This document shows, piece by piece, positions 28,516-36,770 of a stretch of 64,000 bases of DNA (its first letter is position 1; every line of letters starts with the position of its first letter). The notes under the pieces were generated by a model. That model did no database searches, was not told the origin of the DNA, and worked only from the letters and a program-made list of their open reading frames with translations. The DNA comes from Azospirillaceae bacterium (GTDB lineage: Bacteria; Pseudomonadota; Alphaproteobacteria; Azospirillales; Azospirillaceae): the NCBI GenBank assembly GCA_035645145.1, contig DASQNC010000025.1, positions 186,001 through 250,000 of the forward strand, written 5' to 3'. Position numbers and translations under genes: made by a program.

Positions 28516-30417
28516 CTAAGCCTCTACGGACCCGGCGAAAACTCTGACATCCTCGGCTGGAAAGAGGCCGGAAGCCCGGACCTTCTCCTCCGCCAGCCTT
28601 ATGTCCCGGGCAAACAGCACTACGGCTAGGTCCCGAACCGCTCGCGAGCAACACACGTACAGCAGTCGCCTTGTACGTTCGATGACAGAGTCCTTCCCTT
28701 CGGCTCGATTTTTGATATCGGTCTGTGAAAGAGAGGCGATTCCGAAGAACTTGTCGTAGGAAAACTGGTTGTGGTTGCCTTCCTCGTCATCGAGGATGAC
28801 AAGAACGCGCTCGTATTCGGCCCCTTTGATTCCCTGCTGAGTAGCAAAAGGCGATTCGTCCTCAATGTATGTGCGATAACCCCAGAGCTGCGATGCAGGA
28901 CACGCAAAATAGGCCGCCATCGTAGCGGTCTCCTCGGTCTCCTCCACGCCAGCGTCCCCGTCAGCCTTTGCGATGTGAGGAGCGAACCTCTCGTCAAGAA
29001 CGGCCAGCTCGACCTCCCGGACAAATCTGATGATGTCAAGTATCGATGCGTCGCCCGTCGGAGATAGCATTGCTGAGAGTACGTCAACTTCCTCTCGGAG
29101 GTTTTTCAGAAGTTTCGCCGGCTCAGAATCTGCAACACGTTCCTTTGACATCTTAGGGCAGTTCGCCTTGAGCAAGGTGAGAACCTTGAAGGCATTCCCT
29201 TCGGCGGACGCGGATGCCAAGGGGAGAAGATAGTCCAAAAATGGGCGGATCGCCCATGAGGTGCCGTCTAGAAAGCCATCCTTTAGTGAGGACGGTGCGC
29301 CATCATTCAACGCGGCGTACAAATTTCCAAAACCAAGGCGTAATGCGGCCATTCGATGCACGATGACAAGCACCTTCACATCGGCGTAAGGCTTTTCGTC
29401 GAGCCAAAAGGGATCACCGTTCGTTTCAGCAAGCCATTTCCTCAGAGCACGGAGGCGGGTGCCCCTGAAATCATCTGCGGGAAGGATGAACATTCGCGCA
29501 CTGCCGATAACCGGAGCGAGCCGTCCATTGACTATTTCGTGCCGTCCCTGGGTCTGCGTCAGCCCGTCGCCGGGCGTCCTGATTCTATTGATGACTTCGA
29601 GCACGCTGGTCGGACAGCGAAAGTTCTCAGGCTTGGTAATTTTAACCCAACCGTCCTCGAGCGGGATATCGCCGAATCCCGTCGCATAGATTTTCTGCAT
29701 GGGATCACCGAAGAAGCCGAGGCAGAATTTTGCGCCCTCCTGCCTGTCCACACTCTTCAAGGCCGCTACTATATTTGGACTCGTGTCCTGACTTTCGTCT
29801 ACGAAAACAAACGGATACTTCCGGGCGACGATTGACCGGAGAAGATGGCGATCCTCGATCAACTCGGGCACCATCCTGATGATGTCATCATGCCCTAAAA
29901 TTCCCTTCGGGTAATCACTCCCCGTACCGTAGGTGAATCTGGATACCATCTCAACCGTTTTCCGTTTGGCTTGGTACCGGAGGATGTCCTCGCGGTCTCG
30001 CTCCTTAGTTCGCTCCTGGGTGCGAGGGCCATAGTTGCGCACCTTTTCTTCCAAGTCATAGAGTTTGTCTTCGATCCTACCAATGACCCAGGATTTAATA
30101 TCTTCTTGGAATGGTTTGATAAGACTCCAGAGGAAGCTATGGATAGTTGAGACATGGAACAATGGGTCATTCCCCACGTCCGCCCATATTTCTTTCTCCG
30201 CCACTTCTGTGTAGGTGATGCAGGCGATCCGCTGCCCTCTCCGTCGCAATTTGGCGCCAAGGGTCTTGCCGAGATGGTCAAGGACCTTCACTAGCGAGGT
30301 CGTTTTTCCTGCCCCCGCGCCTGCAACCATCACGAAACTGGTGGGAGCCTCGTTGTTCAGGCATGTGCGAAGTTTGATGTCCGCCGGAGTGTCGGGCTTT
30401 CCCGCACGGTTAGTCAT
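28516..30417 (-). CDS. UvrD/Rep-like SF1 helicase of an OLD-helicase pair (GajB-like)
   Basis: 633 residues. SF1 motifs in order: Q/I region with Walker A VAGAGAGKTTSLVKV (about 32-44), Ia RIACITYTEVAEKEIW, II YPFVFVDESQDTSP (about 201-214), III GFFGDPMQKIY, IV ENFRCPTSVLEVINRI, V TQQGIKGAEYERVLVIL, VI RRLLYVCCSRAVRDLAV. It is shorter than true UvrD (about 720) and lacks its C-terminal Tudor region. Its ATG overlaps the upstream OLD gene by 8 bp. Tandem OLD nuclease plus UvrD-like helicase is the architecture of class 2 OLD and Gabija systems. GC is visibly below that of neighbours. A repair role independent of defence cannot be excluded. Confidence 0.87.
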   Translation of the reverse strand: MTNRAGKPDTPADIKLRTCLNNEAPTSFVMVAGAGAGKTTSLVKVLDHLGKTLGAKLRRRGQRIACITYTEVAEKEIWADVGNDPLFHVSTIHSFLWSLIKPFQEDIKSWVIGRIEDKLYDLEEKVRNYGPRTQERTKERDREDILRYQAKRKTVEMVSRFTYGTGSDYPKGILGHDDIIRMVPELIEDRHLLRSIVARKYPFVFVDESQDTSPNIVAALKSVDRQEGAKFCLGFFGDPMQKIYATGFGDIPLEDGWVKITKPENFRCPTSVLEVINRIRTPGDGLTQTQGRHEIVNGRLAPVIGSARMFILPADDFRGTRLRALRKWLAETNGDPFWLDEKPYADVKVLVIVHRMAALRLGFGNLYAALNDGAPSSLKDGFLDGTSWAIRPFLDYLLPLASASAEGNAFKVLTLLKANCPKMSKERVADSEPAKLLKNLREEVDVLSAMLSPTGDASILDIIRFVREVELAVLDERFAPHIAKADGDAGVEETEETATMAAYFACPASQLWGYRTYIEDESPFATQQGIKGAEYERVLVILDDEEGNHNQFSYDKFFGIASLSQTDIKNRAEGKDSVIERTRRLLYVCCSRAVRDLAVVLFARDIRLAEEKVRASGLFPAEDVRVFAGSVEA

Positions 30418-32653
30418 TGATTGGCCTCGGCCCTTTGAGCGTTGGTTGCGCCGTCCGGTCTGCGAGCCACACTAGCCCGTCGACAATGTATTGCGGCACC
30501 TTCCATCCATCCTTCCCGGCGGCCAGCACTCCAAGGGCAAACTGAGTTTTGTCAAACCCACCACCCTTTACCCGCCGATAGAGCTTCACAGCCATATCGT
30601 CGAGCGACAGCTTCTTGCCTTTGGGGACGACGCACAGACCGAGACTTTTTTGAGCGGGCTCCTGGCACCAGTCGATATTTTCAAGCGCGAACGCCTCTTC
30701 CAATGTGCGCCCAGCCAGTTTGGCATCCTCGCCGTTCCATGAGACTGGGTGCATCCCCTGATATGTGACCCGCACCCACGCCGGCTTGTCCTGAGCCGGT
30801 CTCTGAACGCGCTCCTCTGGCGGACACGCCAGGAGTTCCTTTATGGACCGCTTGCGGGGGAGCCATTTGATGAGTGTCTGGTTAGAAGTCTCTGCCTCCC
30901 CCTCCCCCACCACCCTACAAGCCTTCAGGCGTCTCGTTCCTCGCGATACCTCGTCAGCCTTCGCGTCCGCGGCGGCATCCTCTTCAGCGTGGTCCTCCTC
31001 AATTATGTCATTGTCGTCCTCTTCTCCGTCGGCCATCGGTGGCGCAAGAACGACACTGTCAATGTCTGTAATAATTAGTGTGGTGATGCCCAGGAACTCG
31101 ATCAGACTTCGGAATCGATGGGCGAACGCGCCTCCAACCTCCAAAATACTTAGGCAGACCGACGTGAGACGACTTTCTGCCTTCTCGATCATCAGTGGAA
31201 GCAGCAATCTTTCAACATTCCCCTCAACGAGAATAGCCGCATCCGCAAAGAATAAGTCACAGTGCGTGAGCTTCATGTATCTCTCAAGAAAATCCCGCTC
31301 ATCGTCAATCAATTTTTGGTAAAAATCCGATAAATTTAGCACATCCGATGTATTACTCGATCGCCTAAAATATCTAATCGGTTTAAACCCACGCTCATAT
31401 ATAATATGAGGGGAATGGGTCGTAACAATGAGCTGACTATTATATATTTCTCTGTCCAAATCATCAACTTCAAGTAATTTAAGCACCTCTCGAATGAACA
31501 CCTGCTGAAGTTGCGCGTGGAGATGTGCCTCTGGTTCCTCGACGAAGACCAAATGCAGAGGGGGGCTTTCCTCCTCGGTATTTAACCATTGTGAGCGGAG
31601 GTTCAGCAGCTCCACCACGATGTAAATTAAATTTTTATAACCGAGACCGTTGTAGCTGTCCGGAAGCGTCGGCGGCTCTCCCTCGCCAGGGGCGTCCAGC
31701 ACGTAATGTACCTTAGCCTCCTGCTTGAGCAGGGTCTCCGGCCTCAAATCAGCCTTAATCTGAAGGCGAGGATTAGACGGGTACCCGAGCTGGGTAAGCC
31801 GCCCTAGCGTTTCTTCAAAGACCTTGGCAAGATGCTCGTTCAGCTTAGCTTCGGATTCGGCTAAGGCTCCTAACGCGCTGTGGTCGTCGGCTCGCTTCTC
31901 AAGATGCCGGCGATAAAATCGACTGAGGCATTTCGAGATGTCCTCGGAACGCGCACCGGAGATTTCGTCGGATTGATGCCGCTGGGCGTAAAGACAGTCC
32001 ACCCTTACGAGTGAATTCAACACCTTCGCCCCACCCTTGCCTTCCGACACCAATGGCTGGGGTCTGTAACCCGGAAGCTCTTCTAGATTGCCGTCAAATT
32101 TCGCCCGATCCAAGACATAGTAGCGGAACTCATACTCTTCACGCAGACAACGTGAAAGGTAGTCAGTCAGGTTCTTTGGCCATGGGCGATAAGCGGGTGC
32201 ATGCTGTTCGGCCTCGCCGGCAGCCGTCAGCGCCCTTTCCTGCTGTTCATGGAACCTGCGGAGTAGATCGGCCACGCTCTTGGGCGCGAACTCGACACGC
32301 ACTCCCAACAAGGTCTCTTCCCATTCCAAGCTCGGTAACAGATCGATAACGCGGTGAAGATCGCCGCTGTTGACCTGGAACCATAAGTCGAGGCTCAAGC
32401 TCGGAAGCTCTGGAGCCGGGTTAGGAGCAGGAAAGTTGCGACCAGCCTCGTCGAACAAACGCCAGCACTCAGCGCTAAAGTCGTGGATTGAGAACTTTTC
32501 CTTAGATCCAGCGACGAACATTTGGACCGCGCGTGTCGCTGACGTTTTCCCGCTGTTGTTTGCACCAACAAAGATCGAAATATCAGGTGCCAAATCGATG
32601 CGAACGTTCTTAAGCCGGCGGAAATTTTTGATATGGATAAATGATAAATACAT
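30410..32653 (-). CDS. OLD-family ATPase/TOPRIM nuclease (GajA-like, class 2 OLD)
   Basis: 747 residues. An ABC/SMC-like ATPase opens with IKNFRRLKNVRIDL and Walker A VGANNSGKTS (about 29-38). There is a signature-like YNGLGYKNLIYI (334-345), Walker B LHLVFVEEPEAHLHA (366-380) and H-loop TTHSPH (His413). A TOPRIM domain follows, with AAILVEGNVERLLLP (Glu477) and LIITDID (Asp530, Asp532). Between the TOPRIM aspartates and the rest of the domain lies an acidic insert (about 541-568). GajA of Gabija is about 580 residues, so this is a longer relative. It is first in a two-gene operon with the UvrD-like helicase, the same order as gajA-gajB. Low GC suggests transfer. Confidence 0.88.
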   Translation of the reverse strand: MYLSFIHIKNFRRLKNVRIDLAPDISIFVGANNSGKTSATRAVQMFVAGSKEKFSIHDFSAECWRLFDEAGRNFPAPNPAPELPSLSLDLWFQVNSGDLHRVIDLLPSLEWEETLLGVRVEFAPKSVADLLRRFHEQQERALTAAGEAEQHAPAYRPWPKNLTDYLSRCLREEYEFRYYVLDRAKFDGNLEELPGYRPQPLVSEGKGGAKVLNSLVRVDCLYAQRHQSDEISGARSEDISKCLSRFYRRHLEKRADDHSALGALAESEAKLNEHLAKVFEETLGRLTQLGYPSNPRLQIKADLRPETLLKQEAKVHYVLDAPGEGEPPTLPDSYNGLGYKNLIYIVVELLNLRSQWLNTEEESPPLHLVFVEEPEAHLHAQLQQVFIREVLKLLEVDDLDREIYNSQLIVTTHSPHIIYERGFKPIRYFRRSSNTSDVLNLSDFYQKLIDDERDFLERYMKLTHCDLFFADAAILVEGNVERLLLPLMIEKAESRLTSVCLSILEVGGAFAHRFRSLIEFLGITTLIITDIDSVVLAPPMADGEEDDNDIIEEDHAEEDAAADAKADEVSRGTRRLKACRVVGEGEAETSNQTLIKWLPRKRSIKELLACPPEERVQRPAQDKPAWVRVTYQGMHPVSWNGEDAKLAGRTLEEAFALENIDWCQEPAQKSLGLCVVPKGKKLSLDDMAVKLYRRVKGGGFDKTQFALGVLAAGKDGWKVPQYIVDGLVWLADRTAQPTLKGPRPIND

Positions 32654-32939
32654 AACGATGCTGTCGGACTACGAAGGTGGGATCACGCCGCGAATGCCAA
32701 GGCGAGGTGAACCGCTACCTGGCAACGCAACCAACCGACGCATCCTAAGTGGTAAACCGAAGGAAGGGCAATACTAATTCAACCTTCGCGCGCTTCCGCC
32801 ACTTCCTGAACGAGATCGGGGCCCCTACCAACATGGTCCATCGCTCCGGCCGCTGCCTGCGGGGCAAGTGTCTGGTCGGCACCGCGGCGCACGGGCTCTG
32901 GCGGAGCACGCTGCGGTCTAGCGGCAGGAACATCGTTGA
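32654..32939. other. Second boundary of the low-GC insert, no clear gene
   Basis: About 285 bp between the OLD start and the dmeF stop. Short open frames (about 60-86 codons) exist on both strands but show no motif or ribosome site. The promoter of the OLD-helicase operon should lie at the left end of this stretch. GC rises again after about 32800. Confidence 0.4.
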
Positions 32940-33917
32940 TCATTCCCAGCGATGCACCTCGACGCTGAGGTGGCGGATGCCGAGCGCATCGGGCACCAGC
33001 CTGCGGTAATGCTCGGGCGGCTGCGGATCATGCGTCACAATGCTGATGATCGCGGCGTGGACACCCGGTCCGACCGACCAGACGTGCAGATCGGCGATGC
33101 GGTCCCCGCCCTGCTCCACCGCCGAGCGGATCGCGTTCAGGATCTGTTCCGGGGCTTGGTGGTCGAGCAGGACACCCGACGTCATCCAGAGCAATCCGCG
33201 CGACCAATTGATGACCAGCGCGGCGCCCACGAGGCCCATGACGGGATCGAGCCAGTCCGCGTCGAGGTATTTGGCGCCCAGCAGGGCCACGATGGCCAGC
33301 ACCGACGTCAACGCATCGGTCAGGACGTGCAGGTAGGCCGCGCGGAGATTGTGGTCCTCGTGGCCATGCCCATGGTGATGATGTTCGCCGTGGCTGTGGT
33401 CCCCGGCATGATGTTCGTGCCCGTGGTGGTGGTGGCCATGATCGTGCCCGTGGCTGTGCCCGTGACCGCCCAGGATCAGAACGCTGGCCGCGTTGACGAC
33501 CAATCCCAGGACGGCCACCACGATGGCCTCGTCAAAGGCGATGTCTCCCGGCGCAAGGATGCGGGTAAGGCTTTCCCAGCCCATGCCAACGCCCACCACG
33601 GCCAGAAGCAAGGCCCCGGTGAAGCCGCTCAGGGCGTTCACCTTGCCCGTCCCGAAGCTGAACCGGGCATCGTGGGCGTGCTTGCGGGCGTAGACGTAGG
33701 CGAAGGCCGAAATCCCGAGCGCCAGGACGTGCGAGGCCATGTGGATGCCGTCCGCGAGCAACGCCATCGAGCCGGTCCACAGGCCCGCGGCGACCTCGAC
33801 GATCATGGTGACGGCCGTGATCGCGACCACGAGCAGGGTCCGGCGCTCGCCGTCGGCCGGGCGCTCCTGGCCAAAGGCGTGGTCGTGCCGCCAGCGATCC
33901 ACCGAGTGCGTGTGCAT
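32940..33917 (-). CDS. dmeF: CDF-family Co/Ni efflux transporter DmeF
   Basis: 325 residues. The N-terminus MHTHSVDRWRHDHAFGQ is the hallmark of DmeF. TM2 carries ADGIHMASHVLALG and TM5 HVLTDALTSVLAI, the two halves of the tetrahedral metal site. Between TM4 and TM5 a histidine-rich loop (about residues 151-189, more than 20 His) should bind metal in the cytoplasm. A C-terminal cytoplasmic domain follows (DLHVWSVGPGVHAAII). It exports Co(II)/Ni(II) from the cytosol across the inner membrane. It lies downstream of dmeR and a 58-residue gene in one operon, so metal-dependent derepression is expected. Confidence 0.93.
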   Translation of the reverse strand: MHTHSVDRWRHDHAFGQERPADGERRTLLVVAITAVTMIVEVAAGLWTGSMALLADGIHMASHVLALGISAFAYVYARKHAHDARFSFGTGKVNALSGFTGALLLAVVGVGMGWESLTRILAPGDIAFDEAIVVAVLGLVVNAASVLILGGHGHSHGHDHGHHHHGHEHHAGDHSHGEHHHHGHGHEDHNLRAAYLHVLTDALTSVLAIVALLGAKYLDADWLDPVMGLVGAALVINWSRGLLWMTSGVLLDHQAPEQILNAIRSAVEQGGDRIADLHVWSVGPGVHAAIISIVTHDPQPPEHYRRLVPDALGIRHLSVEVHRWE

Positions 33918-33939
33918 AGTCGGAAACCTCGGTCCAGCC

Positions 33940-34116
33940 TCAGTGGAGCAAGCGGCCGAGGGTCCACCGGGTGACCTCGGCGACGGCCATGTTGATGGGG
34001 GTATCGGGATGGTGCGCGCGGTGGATCACCAACGCCGCCTCGACGGCATGCTTTTCCGGCACGCCGCGGGCGGTGAGTTCGGCGAAGGCGCGCTCGACGG
34101 CGTGGCGGCAGCACAT
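33940..34116 (-). CDS. 58-residue Cys/His protein between dmeR and dmeF
   Basis: A short protein beginning MCCRHAVERAFAELTARG, with a strong GGAGGG ribosome site before the ATG at 34116; an in-frame extension to 34221 reads through dmeR DNA and is unlikely. A Cys-Cys-x-His motif at residues 2-5 and a later HRAHH suggest metal binding. The rest is predicted helical (ALVIHRAHHPDTPIN, AVAEVTRWTLGRLL). It sits 22 bp after both neighbours and is surely co-transcribed with the cobalt/nickel regulator and exporter. A role as metal chaperone or sensor accessory is inference; I do not know the family. Confidence 0.78.
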   Translation of the reverse strand: MCCRHAVERAFAELTARGVPEKHAVEAALVIHRAHHPDTPINMAVAEVTRWTLGRLLH

Positions 34117-34138
34117 GGGGCCCTCCTTCAGGATGGGA

Positions 34139-34405
34139 TCACAGGTACTTCGTGATTTCCTTGAATTCGTCGATGACGGCCCGGCTCTCCCGCGAGAGCG
34201 GCCCCAGGGCCCGCTCAACACAGTGGTCCAGGTGATCGACGATCAGGACCGATTTGGCGTTTTCCAGCGCCTTGATGACCGCGTGCATCTGCTGGACGAC
34301 CGCGATGCAGTCACGGCCCTCCTCGATCATCGCGATCGTCGAGGCCAAATGCCCATGTGCGCGCTTCAGGCGCTTGATGATGTCGGTGTTCGTGGCGTGC
34401 GACAT
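34139..34405 (-). CDS. dmeR: Metal-sensing repressor DmeR (RcnR/CsoR family)
   Basis: 88 residues, all-helical CsoR/RcnR fold without a classical HTH. The N-terminal His (MSHATN) and Cys35 region (GRDCIAVVQQMHAV), plus His about 57-61 in VDHLDHC, match the cobalt/nickel-binding set of RcnR/DmeR. KRLKRAHGHLAS is the DNA-contacting first helix. Such tetramers repress by binding a G-tract operator and release DNA when loaded with Ni or Co. It is first in the dmeR-small-dmeF operon and presumably autoregulates it through the site at 34416-34434. Confidence 0.92.
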   Translation of the reverse strand: MSHATNTDIIKRLKRAHGHLASTIAMIEEGRDCIAVVQQMHAVIKALENAKSVLIVDHLDHCVERALGPLSRESRAVIDEFKEITKYL

Positions 34406-34415
34406 GCGTAATTCC

Positions 34416-34434
34416 TATCCCCCCGGAGAGGATA
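34416..34434 (-). promoter_or_regulatory. Candidate DmeR operator
   Basis: TATCC-N9-GGATA surrounds a run of C (G on the coding strand), just 10 bp before the dmeR start. RcnR/DmeR family sites are known as G/C tracts flanked by inverted TA-rich half-sites, which this resembles. The assignment is inference from position and pattern. Confidence 0.55.
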
Positions 34435-34625
34435 TGCGCAACCACAATCCGATGCCATGCCAAGGGAATGCGCCCGCCCTTCCCGTCCCGGCGGCCCCGT
34501 TCTTACGGACGTACCACCGCCCGATCCGGCGGCAACCGCTTGGCGGATCGGGCGGCGTCCCCACATCCAAACCCTGGCACCACGGTACCGTACGCGGTGC
34601 TGTCCGCCCGCATGGGAGGTTCGCC

Positions 34626-34967
34626 ATGTCCGCGACAAGGTTGGCGCTGCTAATGATCGGCACGTGGCTTGGGCTTGCCGCCGATCCGGCCTTGGCGCAA
34701 CAGCCGCAATGGGTGTCCCCGAGCTTCGCGCCGGTCTGCCAGGCGGAAACCCTCCGGGAACTGGCGCGCCTCGGCATCCCGCAGACCGACGTCCGGGATT
34801 TGAACGTGTCCTCGCTGGTCAACGGCTCCTTCAACCCGCGCATCACCCAGTACCAGGGTTGGGCCAGGCTCAGCAGCTGCCAGGGTTCGGTGGTCGTGGT
34901 CATGGACGATTCCTGCCGGCCGATGAGCTATTTCACGCGCGGCGGCTGCAACATCCCCGGGCGGTGA
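34626..34967 (+). CDS. Small secreted protein of unknown function
   Basis: 113 residues with the ATG at 34626 behind GGGAGGTTCGCC. A signal peptide (MSATRLALLMIGTWLGLA, then DPALAQQP) is cleaved probably after ALA near residue 24. The mature protein is about 88 residues with four cysteines (PVCQAE, SSCQGS, DSCRP, GGCNIPG), likely two disulfides in the periplasm. The region around DVRDLNVSSLVNGSF and QGWARLSSC looks like a small beta-rich domain. I do not recognise the family. It is divergent from dmeR, 220 bp apart, so a link with metal stress is possible but unsupported. Confidence 0.8.
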   Translation: MSATRLALLMIGTWLGLAADPALAQQPQWVSPSFAPVCQAETLRELARLGIPQTDVRDLNVSSLVNGSFNPRITQYQGWARLSSCQGSVVVVMDDSCRPMSYFTRGGCNIPGR

Positions 34968-35004
34968 CCCGGCGGACCGCATGACAGGGGCCTCTACGGC
35001 AGGG

Positions 35005-35047
35005 GCCGATGGCCCGCGGGGGGGTGGCGCCCTGCCCGGCCATCGGC
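35005..35047 (+). terminator. 10-bp hairpin after the small secreted gene
   Basis: GCCGATGGCC (35005-35014) pairs with GGCCATCGGC (35038-35047) around a GC-rich 23-nt loop that may fold further. It lies 38 bp after the stop codon and 45 bp before mazG. No T-run is present. Confidence 0.5.
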
Positions 35048-35091
35048 TAGCGTCCGGGTCGTTCCCGCCCGATTGACACCGGCCCGACGCT

Positions 35092-35901
35092 ATGAACGAA
35101 CGCCCGATCGACCGGCTCCTCGCCATCATGGCACGCCTTCGTGATCCGAACGGCGGCTGCCCGTGGGATCTCGAACAGACGTTCCGCACGATCGCGCCGC
35201 ACACGATCGAAGAAGCCTACGAAGTCGTCGATGCGATTGAGCGCGACGACATGGACGCGCTGAAGGACGAGTGTGGCGACCTGCTGTTCCAGGTCGTCTA
35301 CTACGCCCAGATGGCCGGCGAGGCCGGGCATTTCGACTTCAATGCGGTGGCGCAGGCCGTTTCCGAGAAGATGATCCGCCGGCATCCCCACGTCTTCGGG
35401 GACGAAAGGATCGACACGGCCGGCGCCCAGACCAGCCGGTGGGAGGAGCACAAGGCCGCCGAACGCGCGGCCAAGGCCGGAAACGCGAATGCCGCCGCGG
35501 AAGGAACGGGTCTCCTCGACGGTGTTCCCGTGGGCCTGCCGGCCCTCACCCGTGCGGTGAAACTGCAAAAACGCGCCGCACGTGTCGGTTTCGACTGGCC
35601 GGAGGTGGGCCAGATCCTGGACAAGCTGACCGAGGAAATCACGGAGCTGAAGGCGGAACTGGCCGTCGGCGCTCCCAAGGATCGCGTCACGGACGAATTG
35701 GGCGATATCCTGTTCGTCATCGCCAATCTGGGCCGCCGTCTGGAGGTGGACCCGGAAACCGCCCTGCGCGGCACCAACGCGAAATTCGAGCGCCGTTTCC
35801 GTTATGTGGAGCAACGTCTGGCCGAAAAGGGCCGCTCGCCCCGCGAAGCCACGCTGGATGAGATGGAAGAGCTGTGGCAGCAGGCGAAGACAAAAACCTA
35901 A
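35092..35901 (+). CDS. mazG: Nucleoside triphosphate pyrophosphohydrolase MazG
   Basis: 269 residues with two MazG domains. The first has the metal-binding EEAYEVVDAIERDDMDALKDE (an E-E-x-x-E pattern) followed by ECGDLLFQVVY; the second has TEEITELKAEL and DELGDILFVIANLGR. The opening CPWDLEQTFRTIAPHTIEE is the family hallmark. It hydrolyses (d)NTPs to monophosphate and pyrophosphate, cleaning the nucleotide pool in the cytosol. It is followed after 23 bp by an SDR gene on the same strand. Confidence 0.95.
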   Translation: MNERPIDRLLAIMARLRDPNGGCPWDLEQTFRTIAPHTIEEAYEVVDAIERDDMDALKDECGDLLFQVVYYAQMAGEAGHFDFNAVAQAVSEKMIRRHPHVFGDERIDTAGAQTSRWEEHKAAERAAKAGNANAAAEGTGLLDGVPVGLPALTRAVKLQKRAARVGFDWPEVGQILDKLTEEITELKAELAVGAPKDRVTDELGDILFVIANLGRRLEVDPETALRGTNAKFERRFRYVEQRLAEKGRSPREATLDEMEELWQQAKTKT

Positions 35902-35924
35902 CCCCTTGAACACGGGAGGATTTG

Positions 35925-36698
35925 ATGGCCGGTCCCTACGTACCCTCGGTGGTGGTGATCACCGGTGCCAGCGGCGGCTTCGGCAGCGCCTTTGCCCACC
36001 GGTTCGCCGGTCTGGGGTCGAAGCTGGTTCTGACCGGCCGCGATATGCGCAAACTCAAGGCCTTGGCGGACGGGCTTGAGACCGAAACCCACCTGATCGA
36101 ACTCGACCTCGCCGACAGCGCACGCATCGCGCCGGCCTTCGAGGCCCTGCCCGCCCCCTTCGCCGACGTCGACCTGCTGATCAACAATGCCGGCCTGGCG
36201 CTCGGGATGGAACCCGCGCACCGCGTTGATCCGGACGACTGGATCCGGATGATCGACGTGAACGACAAGGCGCTGGTGCTGGTCACCCGTGCGCTGCTGC
36301 CGGGCATGGTGGCCCGCGGGCGCGGCCACGTGGTCAATATCGGATCCACCGCCGGCGTCTATCCGTATCCCGGCGGCAATGTCTATTGCGCATCAAAGGC
36401 GTTCGTCGCCCAGTTCTCGTTGGCGCTCAGGGCCGACCTGCAAGGCACGGGGGTGCGGGTGTCGGTCGTCGAGCCCGGCATGGTGCAGACCGACTTCTCG
36501 CTCACCCGGTTCAAGGGCGACGCGGAGCGGGCCAAGCAGGTCTACGCCGACACGGTTCCGCTGACCGCCGAAGACGTTGCGGACACCGTCGAATGGCTGG
36601 CGACCCTGTCGCCGCACTTCAACGTGAACCGGGTCGAAATCATGCCCACGGTGCAGGCGTTCGGCTCGCTCGCCATCCACCGCACCCCGAAAACCTGA
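35925..36698 (+). CDS. SDR-family oxidoreductase, YdfG-like
   Basis: 257 residues. The Rossmann TGASGGFGSAFAHRF loop (TGxxxGxG), NNAG (LLINNAGLALGM) and the catalytic YCASK are all present, with the active-site serine in VNIGSTAG. The basic residue after beta-2 (TGRD) suggests NADP preference. The PGMVQTDFSLTRFKGD segment after the active site is typical of YdfG-type 3-hydroxy acid dehydrogenases (for example L-allo-threonine or 3-hydroxypropionate), but substrate is not certain. The ATG at 35925 has GGGAGG upstream. It is convergent with the inositol-phosphatase-like gene. Confidence 0.88.
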   Translation: MAGPYVPSVVVITGASGGFGSAFAHRFAGLGSKLVLTGRDMRKLKALADGLETETHLIELDLADSARIAPAFEALPAPFADVDLLINNAGLALGMEPAHRVDPDDWIRMIDVNDKALVLVTRALLPGMVARGRGHVVNIGSTAGVYPYPGGNVYCASKAFVAQFSLALRADLQGTGVRVSVVEPGMVQTDFSLTRFKGDAERAKQVYADTVPLTAEDVADTVEWLATLSPHFNVNRVEIMPTVQAFGSLAIHRTPKT

Positions 36699-36715
36699 GT
36701 TCGGCCGGGCGATAC

Positions 36716-36745
36716 CCCGCTCCCCTGCATCGGCGTGGGAGCGGG
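36716..36745. terminator. Bidirectional hairpin between convergent genes
   Basis: CCCGCTCCC (36716-36724) and GGGAGCGGG (36737-36745) form a 9-bp GC stem with a 12-nt loop, 18 bp after the SDR stop and 26 bp from the inositol-phosphatase stop. Confidence 0.6.
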
Positions 36746-36770
36746 AAGCCGCTTCACGGAAGCCGGGACC

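Noticed and set aside
28516-32653. Housekeeping RecF and UvrD repair genes
   Set aside because: The ATPase has a C-terminal TOPRIM domain not found in RecF, the two genes overlap, and composition differs from neighbours.
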